Origin: Rhodospirillaceae bacterium
GTDB lineage: Bacteria > Pseudomonadota > Alphaproteobacteria > Rhodospirillales > Rhodospirillaceae
Length of the DNA stretch: 64,000 bases
Direction: 5' to 3'
NCBI GenBank assembly: GCA_029245025.1
Contig: JAQWQC010000006.1
Location: forward strand, 186,001-250,000
The position numbers were made by a program, and so were the translations under genes. Of this stretch, positions 53,385 to 63,435 are shown in pieces. The notes under the pieces are model-generated. The model was given only the letters and a program-made list of their open reading frames with translations, was not told where the DNA came from and searched no databases. Numbering within the stretch: position 1 is the first letter of the stretch; every line of letters begins with the position of its first letter.

Positions 53385-54569
53385 CTACTTCCAACCACCA
53401 AAGGTGAACCACTTTAGACCACCTTGCAGTTTGCCCACATTACCTTCAACCGCGTCAGCACTTTCCGAGGCCGCATCTTTTACGGCATCTGCACCGAATC
53501 CGTGCTGGCTTGGAATTACGAAGCGTACAAAATTCTCCGCATCAAATCCGGCATCCGTAACAGCCTTTTGCACATCCGTATCGCGCAAAGATTTGTAGAA
53601 CGGCTCTTTGTTGTAGTACGCGTCCCAGTCCATATAGAACTGGTCGTAAGGCTCCATGTCTGCGTTCAATGGCAGCTCCATATGAATCATTAAACCACCT
53701 GGCTTTAGCACGCGATAACTCTCAGCCAGCACCTTAGCAACATCCGCCGGTGGTATCTCGTGCAACACCATCGCCGACCAAACAATATCAACACTGTTAT
53801 CCTCAAACTTCAGGTCCGTGCCATTCATTTGATGAAAGTGGATCGGCTGCCCCATAGCCTTGCAGCGGGCATGCCCATACCTGACATTAGGCGCAGCCGG
53901 ATCAATGGCATGAACCTCTAAATCAGGCCAGGCTTCAAGCCAAGGCAACGTGTTGAATCCAATTGTCGCTCCGATATCGATCATCGTATCGGGGGTGAAA
54001 TCTGGGTACCGGGCTTTGATGAATTGAGATACAGATCGCCCAGTGTCATCCATCTCCGGACCGAGATACCCCATGAGAAAAACAGACAGGCCGTTGTCAT
54101 ACAGCGCCCCTTGGGCGACATCGCCGTCAAACCGTTCTGTGTGATAACAGCCGGGCATAAGGTGAACATCAAGCTCACTGATATAGCGTGGCACTTCGAG
54201 CGTGGGATCAAGATGAAGGGTAGCGTCATCGGCATTTTGCTTGGCAGCCTTTTCGGCTATCTCTGCAGATGACCGTGCGATTGCCGGCAGGACGGATCGC
54301 CAAACCAATTCTTGCGTTCCGTTGCGCACGGCAGAATAAAACTTGAATATGGAGTCCGGCTTTATCGCCTTGTGGATTTCCGGTCCGTCTCTCGGGCCTC
54401 TGCCATTTTTCTTCTCAAAGGACGGTTGAACCCGGTGGTCGTACACTGTGCGCATATGCCCAGCAAGATTGCCCAGAACATACTGTCGCATTCCTGTCGC
54501 AAACCCCTGACGGGCCGCTTCATCCCGCGTGGATTCTATTGCCAAGTGGTGGCTTAAGCGTGTGGGCAT
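53385..54569 (-). CDS. Class I SAM-dependent methyltransferase with N-terminal extension
   Basis: 394 residues. The Rossmann methyltransferase core occupies roughly residues 190-330: MIDIGATIGFNTLPWLEAWPDLEVHAIDPAAPNVRYG (motif I and following acidic residue), LKFEDNSVDIVWSAMVLHEIP (motif II) and YRVLKPGGLMIHMELPL (motif III). About 185 N-terminal residues precede it and do not match a family I know. No membrane segment is seen. The substrate is unknown; the aromatic-type context would fit an O-methyltransferase or a methyl-ester former. Confidence 0.87.
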   Translation of the reverse strand: MPTRLSHHLAIESTRDEAARQGFATGMRQYVLGNLAGHMRTVYDHRVQPSFEKKNGRGPRDGPEIHKAIKPDSIFKFYSAVRNGTQELVWRSVLPAIARSSAEIAEKAAKQNADDATLHLDPTLEVPRYISELDVHLMPGCYHTERFDGDVAQGALYDNGLSVFLMGYLGPEMDDTGRSVSQFIKARYPDFTPDTMIDIGATIGFNTLPWLEAWPDLEVHAIDPAAPNVRYGHARCKAMGQPIHFHQMNGTDLKFEDNSVDIVWSAMVLHEIPPADVAKVLAESYRVLKPGGLMIHMELPLNADMEPYDQFYMDWDAYYNKEPFYKSLRDTDVQKAVTDAGFDAENFVRFVIPSQHGFGADAVKDAASESADAVEGNVGKLQGGLKWFTFGGWK

Positions 54570-54732
54570 ACCCCGTCTCCTTGGTGCTCACATAAAAATA
54601 GAGCAATAAGACTACAGCGAATGGAAAATCTCGACAATTGTGCTGTTCGTCGCCCCTTAGTGAGCGATCAAGACCCGCAGCTTCGCATGCTTGACCGTTG
54701 GGACCGCTATAAGAATCGCTGGAAAACAGGCC
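54570..54732. other. Gap upstream of the methyltransferase gene
   Basis: About 160 bases between two minus-strand genes. It must hold the promoter of the methyltransferase gene and the end of the flavin monooxygenase message. I see no coding frame and no hairpin with a T-run. Confidence 0.3.
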
Positions 54733-55923
54733 TTAAATGGCCACAGACATAGCGTCATACCCGAGCTCATCCTCAACACCGGCGCTGGGGGATTGCTTCC
54801 GGTCTTCAGGCGTCGCACTCATATATGTCTGCCCTCGCTCGAGTGAGGCAACGTGGAACTTGTTGGCTCGGGTCAAGCGCGCACGCTCATACCGACGCAA
54901 CGCATCCTGCCAATCATCCCCCGATGCCTCAAAACAGCGGGCCAGGACGGCGGCATCTTCAATGGCCATGCCGGCGCCCATGCCATGGAACGGGGTCATC
55001 GGATGGGCCGCATCTCCAAGCAGACTGACTCGGCCCTTGATCCAACTGTCGAGGGGTTTGCGACTGTGCAATGCCCAGCGATTGCAACGCCCCTCAGGGG
55101 TAGCGCGAATAATGCTCACCACATCATCACACCAACCCTCAAATTCTTCCAAGACCTCGGTGATATCAGTTTGGTCTTTCCAACTTTCGGAGGTGTAGCC
55201 AGACCGGCGGGCATTGGCGACATAGTTAATCAGGGTGCCATGTCGTACGGGATATCGCGCAAACATTTTGTTTTCAGCAGGATAAGCCGCAAAGTGTGGA
55301 TCAACGCTTACATTCGGAACACCCGACCGATCCACCAATCCACGCCAGGCCATATAGCCGGTAAACACCGGCGGTTCAGTTTGGAAGAGCTTATCTCTAA
55401 TGATCGACTTCAGACCATCGCAAGCGATAGCGACATCAACACGGTCTGTTTCACCGTTGGCAAACTGCAAAGTCACACCGTCATCGTCTTGCGAAATATC
55501 GGTAAGCCTGTAGTTCAGCTTAAGCGAATCTTCATCGGCGTTGAACGCTCGTTCCAGAGCAACATGCACATCTGCTCGGTGCATCAACCGTGAAACCGCG
55601 CCGTGTTCCTTCATATAAGCATCGCGGCCGCGTGGGAGGTAATTGAGCCGTTCGCCTGTCTCGTAATGCAATATGCCAACGTTCGGTGTCGCGCTGGCCA
55701 GGACTTCGAATTCGTCTTCCAGTCCTAGCCCATTAATAACCCGGTTCGCGTTGGGTCCGACTGTAATGCCAGCGCCGATCTCACCGAGTTCTGGGGACTG
55801 CTCATAAACAACGACGTTGATCCCGCGCTGTTGCATAGCCACTGCCGCTGTCATGCCGCCGAGCCCAGCGCCAATCAACCCAATCCTAAAATTATTGTCC
55901 ACGGTGTGCGTCCTATGAGTCAT
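54733..55923 (-). CDS. FAD-dependent monooxygenase (salicylate hydroxylase-like)
   Basis: 396 residues. The FAD motif FRIGLIGAGLGGMTAAVAMQQRGINVVVYEQ, IGAGITVGPNANRVINGLGL, the DG motif VDVAIACDGLKSIIRDKLF and the GD motif RVSLLGDAAHPMTPFHGMGAGMAIEDAAVLARCF place it with salicylate 1-monooxygenase and 3-hydroxybenzoate 6-hydroxylase-like enzymes. It hydroxylates an aromatic acid using NAD(P)H and O2. It is monocistronic by spacing. Upstream (55950-55970) a CCCTA/TAGGG palindrome surrounds TATAAT and may be its operator. Confidence 0.9.
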   Translation of the reverse strand: MTHRTHTVDNNFRIGLIGAGLGGMTAAVAMQQRGINVVVYEQSPELGEIGAGITVGPNANRVINGLGLEDEFEVLASATPNVGILHYETGERLNYLPRGRDAYMKEHGAVSRLMHRADVHVALERAFNADEDSLKLNYRLTDISQDDDGVTLQFANGETDRVDVAIACDGLKSIIRDKLFQTEPPVFTGYMAWRGLVDRSGVPNVSVDPHFAAYPAENKMFARYPVRHGTLINYVANARRSGYTSESWKDQTDITEVLEEFEGWCDDVVSIIRATPEGRCNRWALHSRKPLDSWIKGRVSLLGDAAHPMTPFHGMGAGMAIEDAAVLARCFEASGDDWQDALRRYERARLTRANKFHVASLERGQTYMSATPEDRKQSPSAGVEDELGYDAMSVAI

Positions 55924-56090
55924 CCTGAATGGCGCATACTACTGATGTGCCCCCCTAGGTATAATAGGGAAATACTACCGATTCATCTCGTGAAATGACT
56001 ACGGGCCAGGGAAGGATAAGTATTTATTTTCTTAAGAAGGCCAAATTAGAATCGGTGCTTACGTGCAACTTTAATCGGGCTGTCTGATTG

Positions 56091-56666
56091 TCACAACGAC
56101 TTCAACCAGCCCTTCTCTTTCACATATTTTTCGACACGGGATTTAAGATCGTCGAAGGGTAATTTTTGCGATACCCATTCAGCGCGACTTGCACCCAAAT
56201 CATCGACCCGTTTTGCCCATTCCGGGCCAAACATCTTATCTCCCAGAAAATCACGGAGAATGCGGGACAATCCAGCCACCTTTCCATCCGTAGACACTGT
56301 CACTTGCAGGTGACCACGACGTAGGATAGCTGGCATATGAAAATCGCACTGGTCTTGACGATCATGCACATTGGTGAAGGCACCAATCTCGTGGGCCCAT
56401 GAAACAATTTTCTGCGTTGCTTCTTCGTCAATGTCACAGACATATACAATACGAAATTTCGTAGCCTCAAAATCTTTTTGCGCCGGCAGACGGTCGTATA
56501 ATTGCCCGCCAGAAAGTTCTGACACTCGAGACTCAGGGGCGGTAGCAAACGTAGTGATGTTCTGCGCACCGCTCGAACGTAAAGTGTTCAGCCGCTGGGC
56601 TGCGGCAAATCCGTTCCCGATCACCGCAATGGGCGTCTGCGTGACATCCAGCATAAGTGGCAGCAT
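56091..56666 (-). CDS. Precorrin-2 dehydrogenase / sirohydrochlorin ferrochelatase (Met8/CysG-B type)
   Basis: 191 residues. PIAVIGNGFAAAQRLNTLRSSG is the NAD-binding motif and FTNVHDRQDQCDFHMPAILRRGHLQVTVSTDGKVAGLSRILRDFL is the siroheme-synthase N-domain signature, including the Asp in NVHD that corresponds to the catalytic residue of CysG. It oxidises precorrin-2 to sirohydrochlorin and inserts iron to give siroheme. It is the last gene of the operon, and its ATG shares a base with the hemB stop (TAATG). The methyltransferase half of a CysG-type fusion is a separate gene at 63.8 kb. Confidence 0.9.
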   Translation of the reverse strand: MLPLMLDVTQTPIAVIGNGFAAAQRLNTLRSSGAQNITTFATAPESRVSELSGGQLYDRLPAQKDFEATKFRIVYVCDIDEEATQKIVSWAHEIGAFTNVHDRQDQCDFHMPAILRRGHLQVTVSTDGKVAGLSRILRDFLGDKMFGPEWAKRVDDLGASRAEWVSQKLPFDDLKSRVEKYVKEKGWLKSL

Positions 56667-57682
56667 TACGAAGGCTCAGTAAGTGCGGTGGCAATATCAA
56701 TGGCCGCATAGGTGAAGATACCGCGCGCACCTGCCCGCTTGAACGCAAGCAGGGATTCCATGAATGCCGTTGTTCTATCAAACAAGCCGTTTTCAGCACC
56801 GAGGCTCAACATGGCGTACTCACCACTGACCTGATAGGCAAAGACCGGCACATCAAATGATCGCGACAGATCGCGAATAACATCTAAGTACGGCAAGCCG
56901 GGCTTAACCATGACCATGTCTGCTCCTTCAATGATATCGAGGTCAACTTCACGCAACGCTTCAGCCGCGTTGGCAGGGTCCATCTGATACGTGGATTTGT
57001 CTGCCCCGCCGAGCGCTCGACTTGACCCAACGGCATCCCGAAACGGTCCGTAAAAACACGAGGCATATTTTGCTGCATAAGACAGGATCAACGTGTCGAT
57101 GAAGCCCCGGGCTTCCAGCGCCGCGCGGATCGCACCGACGCGCCCGTCCATCATGTCCGAGGGAGCAACAATATCGCAGCCTGCTTCCGCTAACGTCAGA
57201 GCCTGTTTGACAAGAACGGCGACCGTTTCATCATTGATCACTTTGCCCGCGCGCAACAGACCATCGTGCCCATGGCTTGTGTACGGGTCGAGCGCCACAT
57301 CACAAATAACACCAATATCAGGAACCGCTGCTTTGATGGTGCGGATCGCGCGACACACCAAGGAGTTTGGATTATACGCCTCGGCACCATCTTCGGTCTT
57401 TAATACGGACTCAACGGCAGTAAAAAGAGCGATTGCGGGAATACCTAATTCGGCGGCTTGGGCGGCAGTTTTAACCGCAAGGTCGATGCTTAATCGATCA
57501 ATGCCAGGCAAGGTGCCCACTGGTTCTCGGTGTGCATTCCCTTCGATAAGAAATAATGGCAACACCAAGTCCGCCGGCTGGAGCGTTGCTTCGCGAACGA
57601 GACGTCTAATCCAAGGTGCTTGGCGCGTCCGGCGAAGACGTGTAGCAGGATAAGCCGCGTGAGAATCACCAGAACGAGACAT
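56666..57682 (-). CDS. hemB: Porphobilinogen synthase (delta-aminolevulinate dehydratase)
   Basis: About 338 residues. The active-site lysines are in LILSYAAKYASCFYGPFRDAVGS and DMVMVKPGLPYLDVIR. The metal region reads ICDVALDPYTSHGHDGLL, with Ala/Asp in place of the Zn-binding cysteines, the Mg/K-dependent type usual in alphaproteobacteria. It joins two aminolevulinates into porphobilinogen. I use the ATG at 57682 (MSRSGDSHAAYPATRLRR), five bases after hemD, instead of the track start at 57712, which would overlap hemD. Confidence 0.94.
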   Translation of the reverse strand: MSRSGDSHAAYPATRLRRTRQAPWIRRLVREATLQPADLVLPLFLIEGNAHREPVGTLPGIDRLSIDLAVKTAAQAAELGIPAIALFTAVESVLKTEDGAEAYNPNSLVCRAIRTIKAAVPDIGVICDVALDPYTSHGHDGLLRAGKVINDETVAVLVKQALTLAEAGCDIVAPSDMMDGRVGAIRAALEARGFIDTLILSYAAKYASCFYGPFRDAVGSSRALGGADKSTYQMDPANAAEALREVDLDIIEGADMVMVKPGLPYLDVIRDLSRSFDVPVFAYQVSGEYAMLSLGAENGLFDRTTAFMESLLAFKRAGARGIFTYAAIDIATALTEPS

Positions 57683-57686
57683 GTTG

Positions 57687-58367
57687 TTATGCCGCCGTCT
57701 TGAGAGCTTCAATCATTCCCTCACCGTCTGGAGCGGCAGCAACATGAATCTGCCCCCATGACAACGTCTGTGCTTCGAAAATCCTATGATGAATAGCGAT
57801 TGCCGTCGCCTGCGAAATATGTGCACCAAGGCCGTGGTGCGCAATTAAAGATTCGAACACCTGAAACGCCCGCGGCGAATAGAACGGCACCACCACCCGT
57901 TGACCCGATGTGATCATGTTTATGACAAGGTCGGGCAAAGATTGTGCTGGCGTCATGTCATAGATGATCTGCCGCTTGATACGGGAAGGCCGATCATGGG
58001 CAAGATCGCGAGAGACCTGGCGTGCGGAGAGGTAGAGACCCCTTTTGAAAGCGGCCGTATCAATCGTATGCAGTAGTTTTTCGGCCGTGCCGCCGCCATT
58101 CGTTACCTCGTTAAATCCAGCTTCTAGCGACGCAGCTGCAGTAGAAGGACCAACAGCAAAAACGGGCAGGTCTCGCGACACAGGAAATTGCTCGAGACAT
58201 TTAACGGCAACCTGACTTGTCACGACGAGTGCATCGATGCCATCTAATGCCGACACAGGCCAGGGTACCGGCCGTGGGGTTAGCGTTGGCGCTGTTACTA
58301 CGTCATGGCCAAACAATTTAAGTTGCATAGCTGGCTCAAAAAGCAATGGACGGGTGTTGATAATCAT
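57687..58367 (-). CDS. hemD: Uroporphyrinogen-III synthase
   Basis: 226 residues beginning [29 protein letters not shown], the usual HemD start. DALVVTSQVAVKCLEQF, VFAVGPSTAAASLEAGF and VVVPFYSPRAFQVFESLI are family landmarks despite the low overall conservation of HemD. It closes and inverts ring D of hydroxymethylbilane to form uroporphyrinogen III, the branch point to heme and siroheme. The gene overlaps hemC by four bases, so the two are coupled. Confidence 0.88.
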   Translation of the reverse strand: MIINTRPLLFEPAMQLKLFGHDVVTAPTLTPRPVPWPVSALDGIDALVVTSQVAVKCLEQFPVSRDLPVFAVGPSTAAASLEAGFNEVTNGGGTAEKLLHTIDTAAFKRGLYLSARQVSRDLAHDRPSRIKRQIIYDMTPAQSLPDLVINMITSGQRVVVPFYSPRAFQVFESLIAHHGLGAHISQATAIAIHHRIFEAQTLSWGQIHVAAAPDGEGMIEALKTAA

Positions 58368-59284
58368 GCGGATAGCAAGCGCTGCGCTGGCTCCTGCAGC
58401 GTCATGCCGAGCCGATGACCAAGAGCTGCGGAATCATCAACAGCGCCTTCTATACGTTCCGACCATTCCTGCGTCCCGTCCCCAGACACCAACAAGGCAG
58501 TAAAACTTAAGTGCGAACCGCTAGCACGGGCAACTGCGCCAATCGCGAGGGCATCTGGCGTGGGCAACGCTCGCAGCAAGGCGCGCTCAGCCGAGACTTC
58601 TGCAAAAGTGGATGCATGATTGACCATTTGCAGCATGCGACGGGCCATGAAGTTGTCTTTATGGCTGACAACGCCTATAGCCCCTTGCGCGGGATCAGGG
58701 GGGAGCACATTCAATACAAAAGTCTGTCGGGCATGAGACAACAAATTGAGGCGCGCGAGACCGGCATAAGCCAGGATAGTGCCATCGCAAGACCCCGCCT
58801 CCACCTGGGCAATACGTTCCTCTACATTACCGCGCAAGAGGGTAAACCGCAGGTCGGGACGTAGACGTCTGAGCAAAGCGCGACGGCGAATAGATGATGA
58901 CCCGAATACGGCTCCTTGAGGCATAGCATCCATATTTGTGTAGCGTGGCGCGACCAAAACCTCACGCGGATCTTCTCGTTCGAGCGTAGCCCCGATGACG
59001 AGATTGGTCGGTAAATCAGGAGCCATGTCCTTCATGGCATGAACGACACAATCGATCTCACCAGCAGCCACGCGGGCATCAAGGTCGTCGGTGAAGACAC
59101 CGCGCCCTCCAAGGTCCTCTAAATGAGCCGTTCGATCACGGTCACCCGGCGTGTCATAAATCACGATATCGATACTGTCTTGAAGATCGGGAACATGGCG
59201 GCACAACGCCTCGCGCACCAATTCAACTTGGATACGGGCGAGACGGCTCGGTCGTGTACCGATGCGCAACCTAGGCCACGCCAT
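58364..59284 (-). CDS. hemC: Hydroxymethylbilane synthase lacking the cofactor-binding cysteine
   Basis: 306 residues. The fold is complete: [34 protein letters not shown] (catalytic Asp), [42 protein letters not shown] and [13 protein letters not shown]. In the C-terminal domain, where relatives have G-G-C-x-x-P-I-G with the Cys that holds the dipyrromethane primer, this protein reads [21 protein letters not shown], so Asp replaces Cys in an ungapped alignment. I checked the bases (CCC ACG CCA GAT GCC) and see no frameshift. Either the primer is held non-covalently, or the enzyme is altered or inactive and another hemC exists. Confidence 0.9.
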   Translation of the reverse strand: MAWPRLRIGTRPSRLARIQVELVREALCRHVPDLQDSIDIVIYDTPGDRDRTAHLEDLGGRGVFTDDLDARVAAGEIDCVVHAMKDMAPDLPTNLVIGATLEREDPREVLVAPRYTNMDAMPQGAVFGSSSIRRRALLRRLRPDLRFTLLRGNVEERIAQVEAGSCDGTILAYAGLARLNLLSHARQTFVLNVLPPDPAQGAIGVVSHKDNFMARRMLQMVNHASTFAEVSAERALLRALPTPDALAIGAVARASGSHLSFTALLVSGDGTQEWSERIEGAVDDSAALGHRLGMTLQEPAQRLLSA

Positions 59285-60566
59285 GATTGACCTCTTTTAT
59301 TTGCCACGCGCGGACCAACACTTCGGCTAGCGCATCAGCCAAATTATCGATCATGGCGTCTGTGTGATGTGGCGTAGGCGTAAGCCGCAGGCGTTCTGTG
59401 CCCGGCGCTACGGTTGGCGCAAAAATGGGCTGTACGTAGAGACCATGGTGACCAAGCAGCAGCCGTGCCGCTTCTCGAGTCACAAATGGATCACCAATAA
59501 TGACAGGCAAGATGTGCGACGGCTCCTCTCTGAAGGCGATGCCGCGCTCACGTAGAGCTCTTTTTAGATTCGCAACTTGTTGCTTATGTTTAACTCTCAA
59601 CTCGACTGCGTTTCGGACGTGACGGATAGACTCCAGCGCAGCGTTAACCAACACCGGCGATAAGGAAGTGGTGAAAATAAATCCAGGCGCAAAACTGCGA
59701 ATATAGTCAATCGATCGGCGTGACCCAGCGACATACCCACCCATAACACCAAAGCCCTTGGCCAGCGTGCCTTGAATAAAATCTATATGCTGAGCTACGC
59801 CCTGCTCCGCTGAAATTCCCGCGCCTTCTGTCCCGTAAAGCCCTACCGCATGGACTTCATCTACATAGGTCAATGCGTTGTAACGCTGGGCAAGGTCAGC
59901 GATCTCGGCAAGCGGTGCAATAGTGCCGTCCATAGAATAAACGGATTCACACGCGATGATTTTAGGGCGCGTGCGGTCCAGTGATTTGAGAATCGTCTCT
60001 AGATGATCTGTGTCGTTATGACGGAAAATATGTTTTTCAGCCTTACTATGCCGGATACCCGAAATCATCGAGGCGTGGTTCATTTCGTCGGATAACAACA
60101 CTGCATTGGGCAGATGGGCCGCTAAGGTGCTGAGCGCCGCTTCATTGGCGACATAGCCGGAGGTAAACAGCAGCGCCGCTTCTTTGCCGTGTAAGGATGC
60201 AATTTCGTCTTCCAATACGGCATGAACGTTATGAGTTCCGGCAATATTACGGGTGCCGCCAGCGCCAGCGCCAAAGCGTGTCGCCGCGTCATGCAACGCT
60301 GCCTCAACAACAGGGTGCTGCCCCATGCCGAGATAGTCATTGGAACACCAGACTGTAACAGACCGCGTTTCATCGCGTTCGTGGAGCAGCGCTTTTGGAA
60401 AAGCACCTGGTAGCCGCTCGAGGCGAGCAAATGAACGATAAAAACCCGCGGCTTTGAGATCGTTGAGGCCAGAGTCAAAAGCAGCGTCATAATTAAAGAC
60501 ACCATCCGTCTGCAACGACGACGTCTCTAGATAGGGTTGTGGATTGCTTGAGAATTGACTGGTCAT
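59271..60566 (-). CDS. hemA: 5-Aminolevulinate synthase (C4 pathway)
   Basis: About 431 residues. ALAS signatures: [66 protein letters not shown] and the PLP lysine in [20 protein letters not shown]. It condenses succinyl-CoA with glycine, the route used in alphaproteobacteria and mitochondria. The start at 60566 ([10 protein letters not shown]) is 11 bases after cysH; the track start at 60659 lies inside cysH. The gene overlaps hemC by 14 bases. Finding ALAS behind sulfite-assimilation genes is unusual. Confidence 0.93.
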   Translation of the reverse strand: MTSQFSSNPQPYLETSSLQTDGVFNYDAAFDSGLNDLKAAGFYRSFARLERLPGAFPKALLHERDETRSVTVWCSNDYLGMGQHPVVEAALHDAATRFGAGAGGTRNIAGTHNVHAVLEDEIASLHGKEAALLFTSGYVANEAALSTLAAHLPNAVLLSDEMNHASMISGIRHSKAEKHIFRHNDTDHLETILKSLDRTRPKIIACESVYSMDGTIAPLAEIADLAQRYNALTYVDEVHAVGLYGTEGAGISAEQGVAQHIDFIQGTLAKGFGVMGGYVAGSRRSIDYIRSFAPGFIFTTSLSPVLVNAALESIRHVRNAVELRVKHKQQVANLKRALRERGIAFREEPSHILPVIIGDPFVTREAARLLLGHHGLYVQPIFAPTVAPGTERLRLTPTPHHTDAMIDNLADALAEVLVRAWQIKEVNHGVA

Positions 60567-60576
60567 ATCGCTAACC

Positions 60577-61275
60577 TCACGCCGCAGGGCGCAGCGACGG
60601 ACGATGGATGCCGCATTCAGTTTTTGCTTGGCCCTGCCAACGACCGGATCTTTGCCCATTACCTCTGCGAACGTCTGCAGTACACGTGAAGCAACCTACG
60701 GACGGGTACCCCATATCCTCCAGCGGATGCGGGGGTAGACAGTGAGTTATAAAATAGGCGTCGAGATCGGACTTCTCCCATTGCAGTAATGGGCTGAGAA
60801 CGACGCGACCATCCTGAATTTCAGTTTGCTTTGCGCGGCCTCGGTCGGTGGTCTGGAACTTTTTTCGACCGGTGATCCATGCGCCAAACCCCTGCAACGC
60901 TCGGGCCAACGGCCAAACCTTGCGCACAGCGCAGCAGCGATCGGGGTCATCACGCCAAAGTTTGCTCATAGGGTCTTCATCTTCAACCGCTTCAGCCTCT
61001 GGGCGAATGGTGTGGACATTTCTCAAGCCAAGATGTTCTGACAGCCGTCGCTGATACCCATATGTAGGTGCGAACAGCTTACCTGTATCGAGGAAGATGA
61101 TGGGGATATCCGCATCGACCTCTGCTACCATGTGCAACAGCACAGCCGACTCCGTACCGAACGACGAAACCACCGCAAGGCGATTTTCACAAACCCCCAC
61201 CGCCCTCTCGATCATAGCCGCGCCCGACAAGCCTGCGAGACGGTCTTCGATAGTGTCTGAGGACAACGAAGTCAT
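60577..61275 (-). CDS. cysH: Adenylylsulfate/phosphoadenylylsulfate reductase, Fe-S type
   Basis: 232 residues. [21 protein letters not shown] is the nucleotide-binding PP-loop-like start, [18 protein letters not shown] and [13 protein letters not shown] supply the Cys-Cys and Cys-x2-Cys ligands of a [4Fe-4S] cluster, and KTECGIH holds the catalytic Cys. The cluster ligands suggest APS rather than PAPS as substrate, with thioredoxin as reductant. It makes sulfite for the CysI encoded two genes upstream. It overlaps the DUF934 gene by four bases. Confidence 0.92.
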   Translation of the reverse strand: MTSLSSDTIEDRLAGLSGAAMIERAVGVCENRLAVVSSFGTESAVLLHMVAEVDADIPIIFLDTGKLFAPTYGYQRRLSEHLGLRNVHTIRPEAEAVEDEDPMSKLWRDDPDRCCAVRKVWPLARALQGFGAWITGRKKFQTTDRGRAKQTEIQDGRVVLSPLLQWEKSDLDAYFITHCLPPHPLEDMGYPSVGCFTCTADVRRGNGQRSGRWQGQAKTECGIHRPSLRPAA

Positions 61276-61790
61276 TCTGCAGCCACGTCGGGTGTGGACC
61301 GTCGCAGTTCATCGATCAAAGACAGGTGGCTGTCATACGCCGATTGATAGGCAACGGAATAGGCCATAAGGGACTTCTTGAATTCTTGTGCCGTAAATTG
61401 ATCAGGGACGTCGACGGAACTAAAGCCGCTGCGAATTAGAAAGATCGCCTGATCAGGAAGCACATCGCCAGAGGCTCGTAGCTCGTGTGTGAATTTGTAA
61501 TCCCGCCTTATAGTCGTTGCCGCAGAGTATGGCCGGCCGTCCTTGAAATGGGCAAAAACCAACTCGATGAGACCAAGGTGTGGAACATAAGCAGCAATCT
61601 CACTCACATCGTCATCGACAGTTAGTCGCACACCAACCTGAGACAAAGCAGCGCTATCAGACTCGTCGAAACTGTCCTGTAATATAGCAGGTGATACGAT
61701 TATGCCGTGATGCGGGCCAGAGCTCTCGACACTTTCGACAGTACGCCAACCCTGTTCGACCGCATCGCCTGAGGTATTAACGATTGTCAT
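61272..61790 (-). CDS. DUF934 family protein
   Basis: 172 residues using the ATG at 61790 (MTIVNTSGDAV). IELVFAHFKDGRPYSAATTIRRDYKFTHELRASGDVLPDQAIFLIRSGF is the DUF934 core. The family is nearly always encoded between cysI and cysH and is presumed to assist sulfite reduction or its electron transfer, but the biochemical role is not known to me. It overlaps the cysI end by 14 bases and the cysH start by four, so all three are co-translated. Confidence 0.92.
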   Translation of the reverse strand: MTIVNTSGDAVEQGWRTVESVESSGPHHGIIVSPAILQDSFDESDSAALSQVGVRLTVDDDVSEIAAYVPHLGLIELVFAHFKDGRPYSAATTIRRDYKFTHELRASGDVLPDQAIFLIRSGFSSVDVPDQFTAQEFKKSLMAYSVAYQSAYDSHLSLIDELRRSTPDVAAE

Positions 61791-63432
61791 ACAGGCGCTC
61801 CTTAAAAGGGCCTTGTCCGGTACGGGCCAGAGTCTGGGAAAATTCTTCACCTTTAGTGCGCAAGGTTAAGTAAGTTGAGACAACAGTCTCGACAGCATCC
61901 ACAATCCCATCTTCATCGAAGCCGGGGCCGACAATCTTGCCGACTTCAGACTCGCCGTTACCCTGACCACCGAGCGTCAACTGGTATCGCTCTTCGCCTT
62001 TCTTATCGACGCCCAGAATACCGATATGACCAGCATGATGATGGCCACAAGCGTTGATGCACCCAGAAATGCGGATGTCCAGTGGACCGACGTCATGCTG
62101 CGCGTTCAGATCCGCAAAGCGGTCACTAATGCGTTGAGAAATAGGAATCGACCGCGCATTAGCGAGAGAGCAGTAGTCCAGCCCTGGACAAGCGATGATG
62201 TCACTTGCCAAACCCACATTCGGAGTGGCCAGATTGAGACGTTCCAACTCTTGCCATAGCACAAACAAATCAGCCTGACGCACGTGAGGCAAAATTAGAT
62301 TTTGGGTATAGGTGACCCGAATCTCTCCGAGGCTAAAGCGGTCGGCCAAGTCAGCGACGGCGAACATTTGCTCTGCCGTGGCATCACCGGGAATGCCGCC
62401 GATTGGCTTAAGTGAAATGGTAACGATCGAATAGCCAGGTGTCTTATGCGGATGGGTATTAGATTTGAACCATAGACCGAGCCGAGGTGATTTTTTTACA
62501 AGGTCCTCAAGGCTAGATGAGGCGTCGGGATCTGGCCGCAAAAAGGGCTGAGCGAACATGTCACGCAGGCGGCTAACGTCTTCGTCCCGCACACTGAGAA
62601 GCTCTGGGTCGAGACGGTCGAATTCGGCGGCGACCTCGGCAGCAAAAGAGTCAGCCCCCATGCTATCGACCAAGATTTTGATGCGCGCTTTATAAATGTT
62701 GTCGCGACGACCGTGCCGGTTGTATACGCGCAATACCGCATCCAGGTATCTCAATAGGTCCTGTGCCGGAAGGAATGATTTAATGAGAGGCGCCACAATC
62801 GGGGTGCGACCCTGCCCGCCACCGACATAAACGGCGAAACCGAGCACGCCTTCATTGTTGCGGACAATTTTTAATCCGATGTCATGAAACTTAATGGCAG
62901 CCCGATCCGCCTTAGACCCAGTAACGGCGATTTTAAATTTACGCGGTAAGAATGAGAACTCAGGGTGTAACGTCGACCACTGCCGGATGACTTCCGACCA
63001 GATACGAGGGTCGTCTAGCTCATCAGCGGCCGCTCCTGCATATGGATCCGCCGTGACGTTGCGAATGCAATTGCCACTGGTTTGAATCGCGTGTAAATCG
63101 ACCTCGGACAGATCGTAAAGAAGGTCAGGTGCTGTGCTCAGCTCAATCCAATTAAATTGGATGTTTTGGCGCGTTGTGAAATGGCCATAACCGCGGTCGT
63201 AAGTTTTGGCTATGTAAGCGAGTTTTCGCATCTGGTCAGACGACAACGTGCCGTAAGGTATAGCGACACGCAGCATGTAGGCGTGCAACTGCAAATACAA
63301 ACCGTTCATCAGCCTTAGCGGCTTGAACTGATCTTCGGTCAAATCGCCGTCGAGACGTCGCTTAACCTGGTCGCGAAACTCTGCGACGCGCTGATTTAGC
63401 AACGTTTTGTCTAGGGAATCATAAACATACAT
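61777..63432 (-). CDS. cysI: Sulfite reductase hemoprotein (nitrite/sulfite reductase family)
   Basis: 551 residues with two ferredoxin-like/reductase repeats. KTYDRGYGHFTTRQNIQFNWIEL and TSGNCIRNVTADPYAG are siroheme-contact regions in the first half. The [4Fe-4S]-siroheme ligands are IIACPGLDYCSLANARSI and ISGCINACGHHHAGHIGILG in the second half. It reduces sulfite to sulfide with six electrons; no CysJ flavoprotein is nearby, so ferredoxin or another donor is expected. It is a direct consumer of the siroheme that the rest of the operon would make. Nitrite as alternative substrate cannot be excluded. Confidence 0.92.
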   Translation of the reverse strand: MYVYDSLDKTLLNQRVAEFRDQVKRRLDGDLTEDQFKPLRLMNGLYLQLHAYMLRVAIPYGTLSSDQMRKLAYIAKTYDRGYGHFTTRQNIQFNWIELSTAPDLLYDLSEVDLHAIQTSGNCIRNVTADPYAGAAADELDDPRIWSEVIRQWSTLHPEFSFLPRKFKIAVTGSKADRAAIKFHDIGLKIVRNNEGVLGFAVYVGGGQGRTPIVAPLIKSFLPAQDLLRYLDAVLRVYNRHGRRDNIYKARIKILVDSMGADSFAAEVAAEFDRLDPELLSVRDEDVSRLRDMFAQPFLRPDPDASSSLEDLVKKSPRLGLWFKSNTHPHKTPGYSIVTISLKPIGGIPGDATAEQMFAVADLADRFSLGEIRVTYTQNLILPHVRQADLFVLWQELERLNLATPNVGLASDIIACPGLDYCSLANARSIPISQRISDRFADLNAQHDVGPLDIRISGCINACGHHHAGHIGILGVDKKGEERYQLTLGGQGNGESEVGKIVGPGFDEDGIVDAVETVVSTYLTLRTKGEEFSQTLARTGQGPFKERLYDNR

Positions 63433-63435
63433 AAC

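Noticed and set aside
54853-55593. 246-aa plus-strand ORF
   Set aside because: Antisense to the salicylate hydroxylase-like gene; no recognisable domain or start signal.
57093-57653. 186-aa plus-strand ORF
   Set aside because: Antisense to hemB, which is complete and well conserved.
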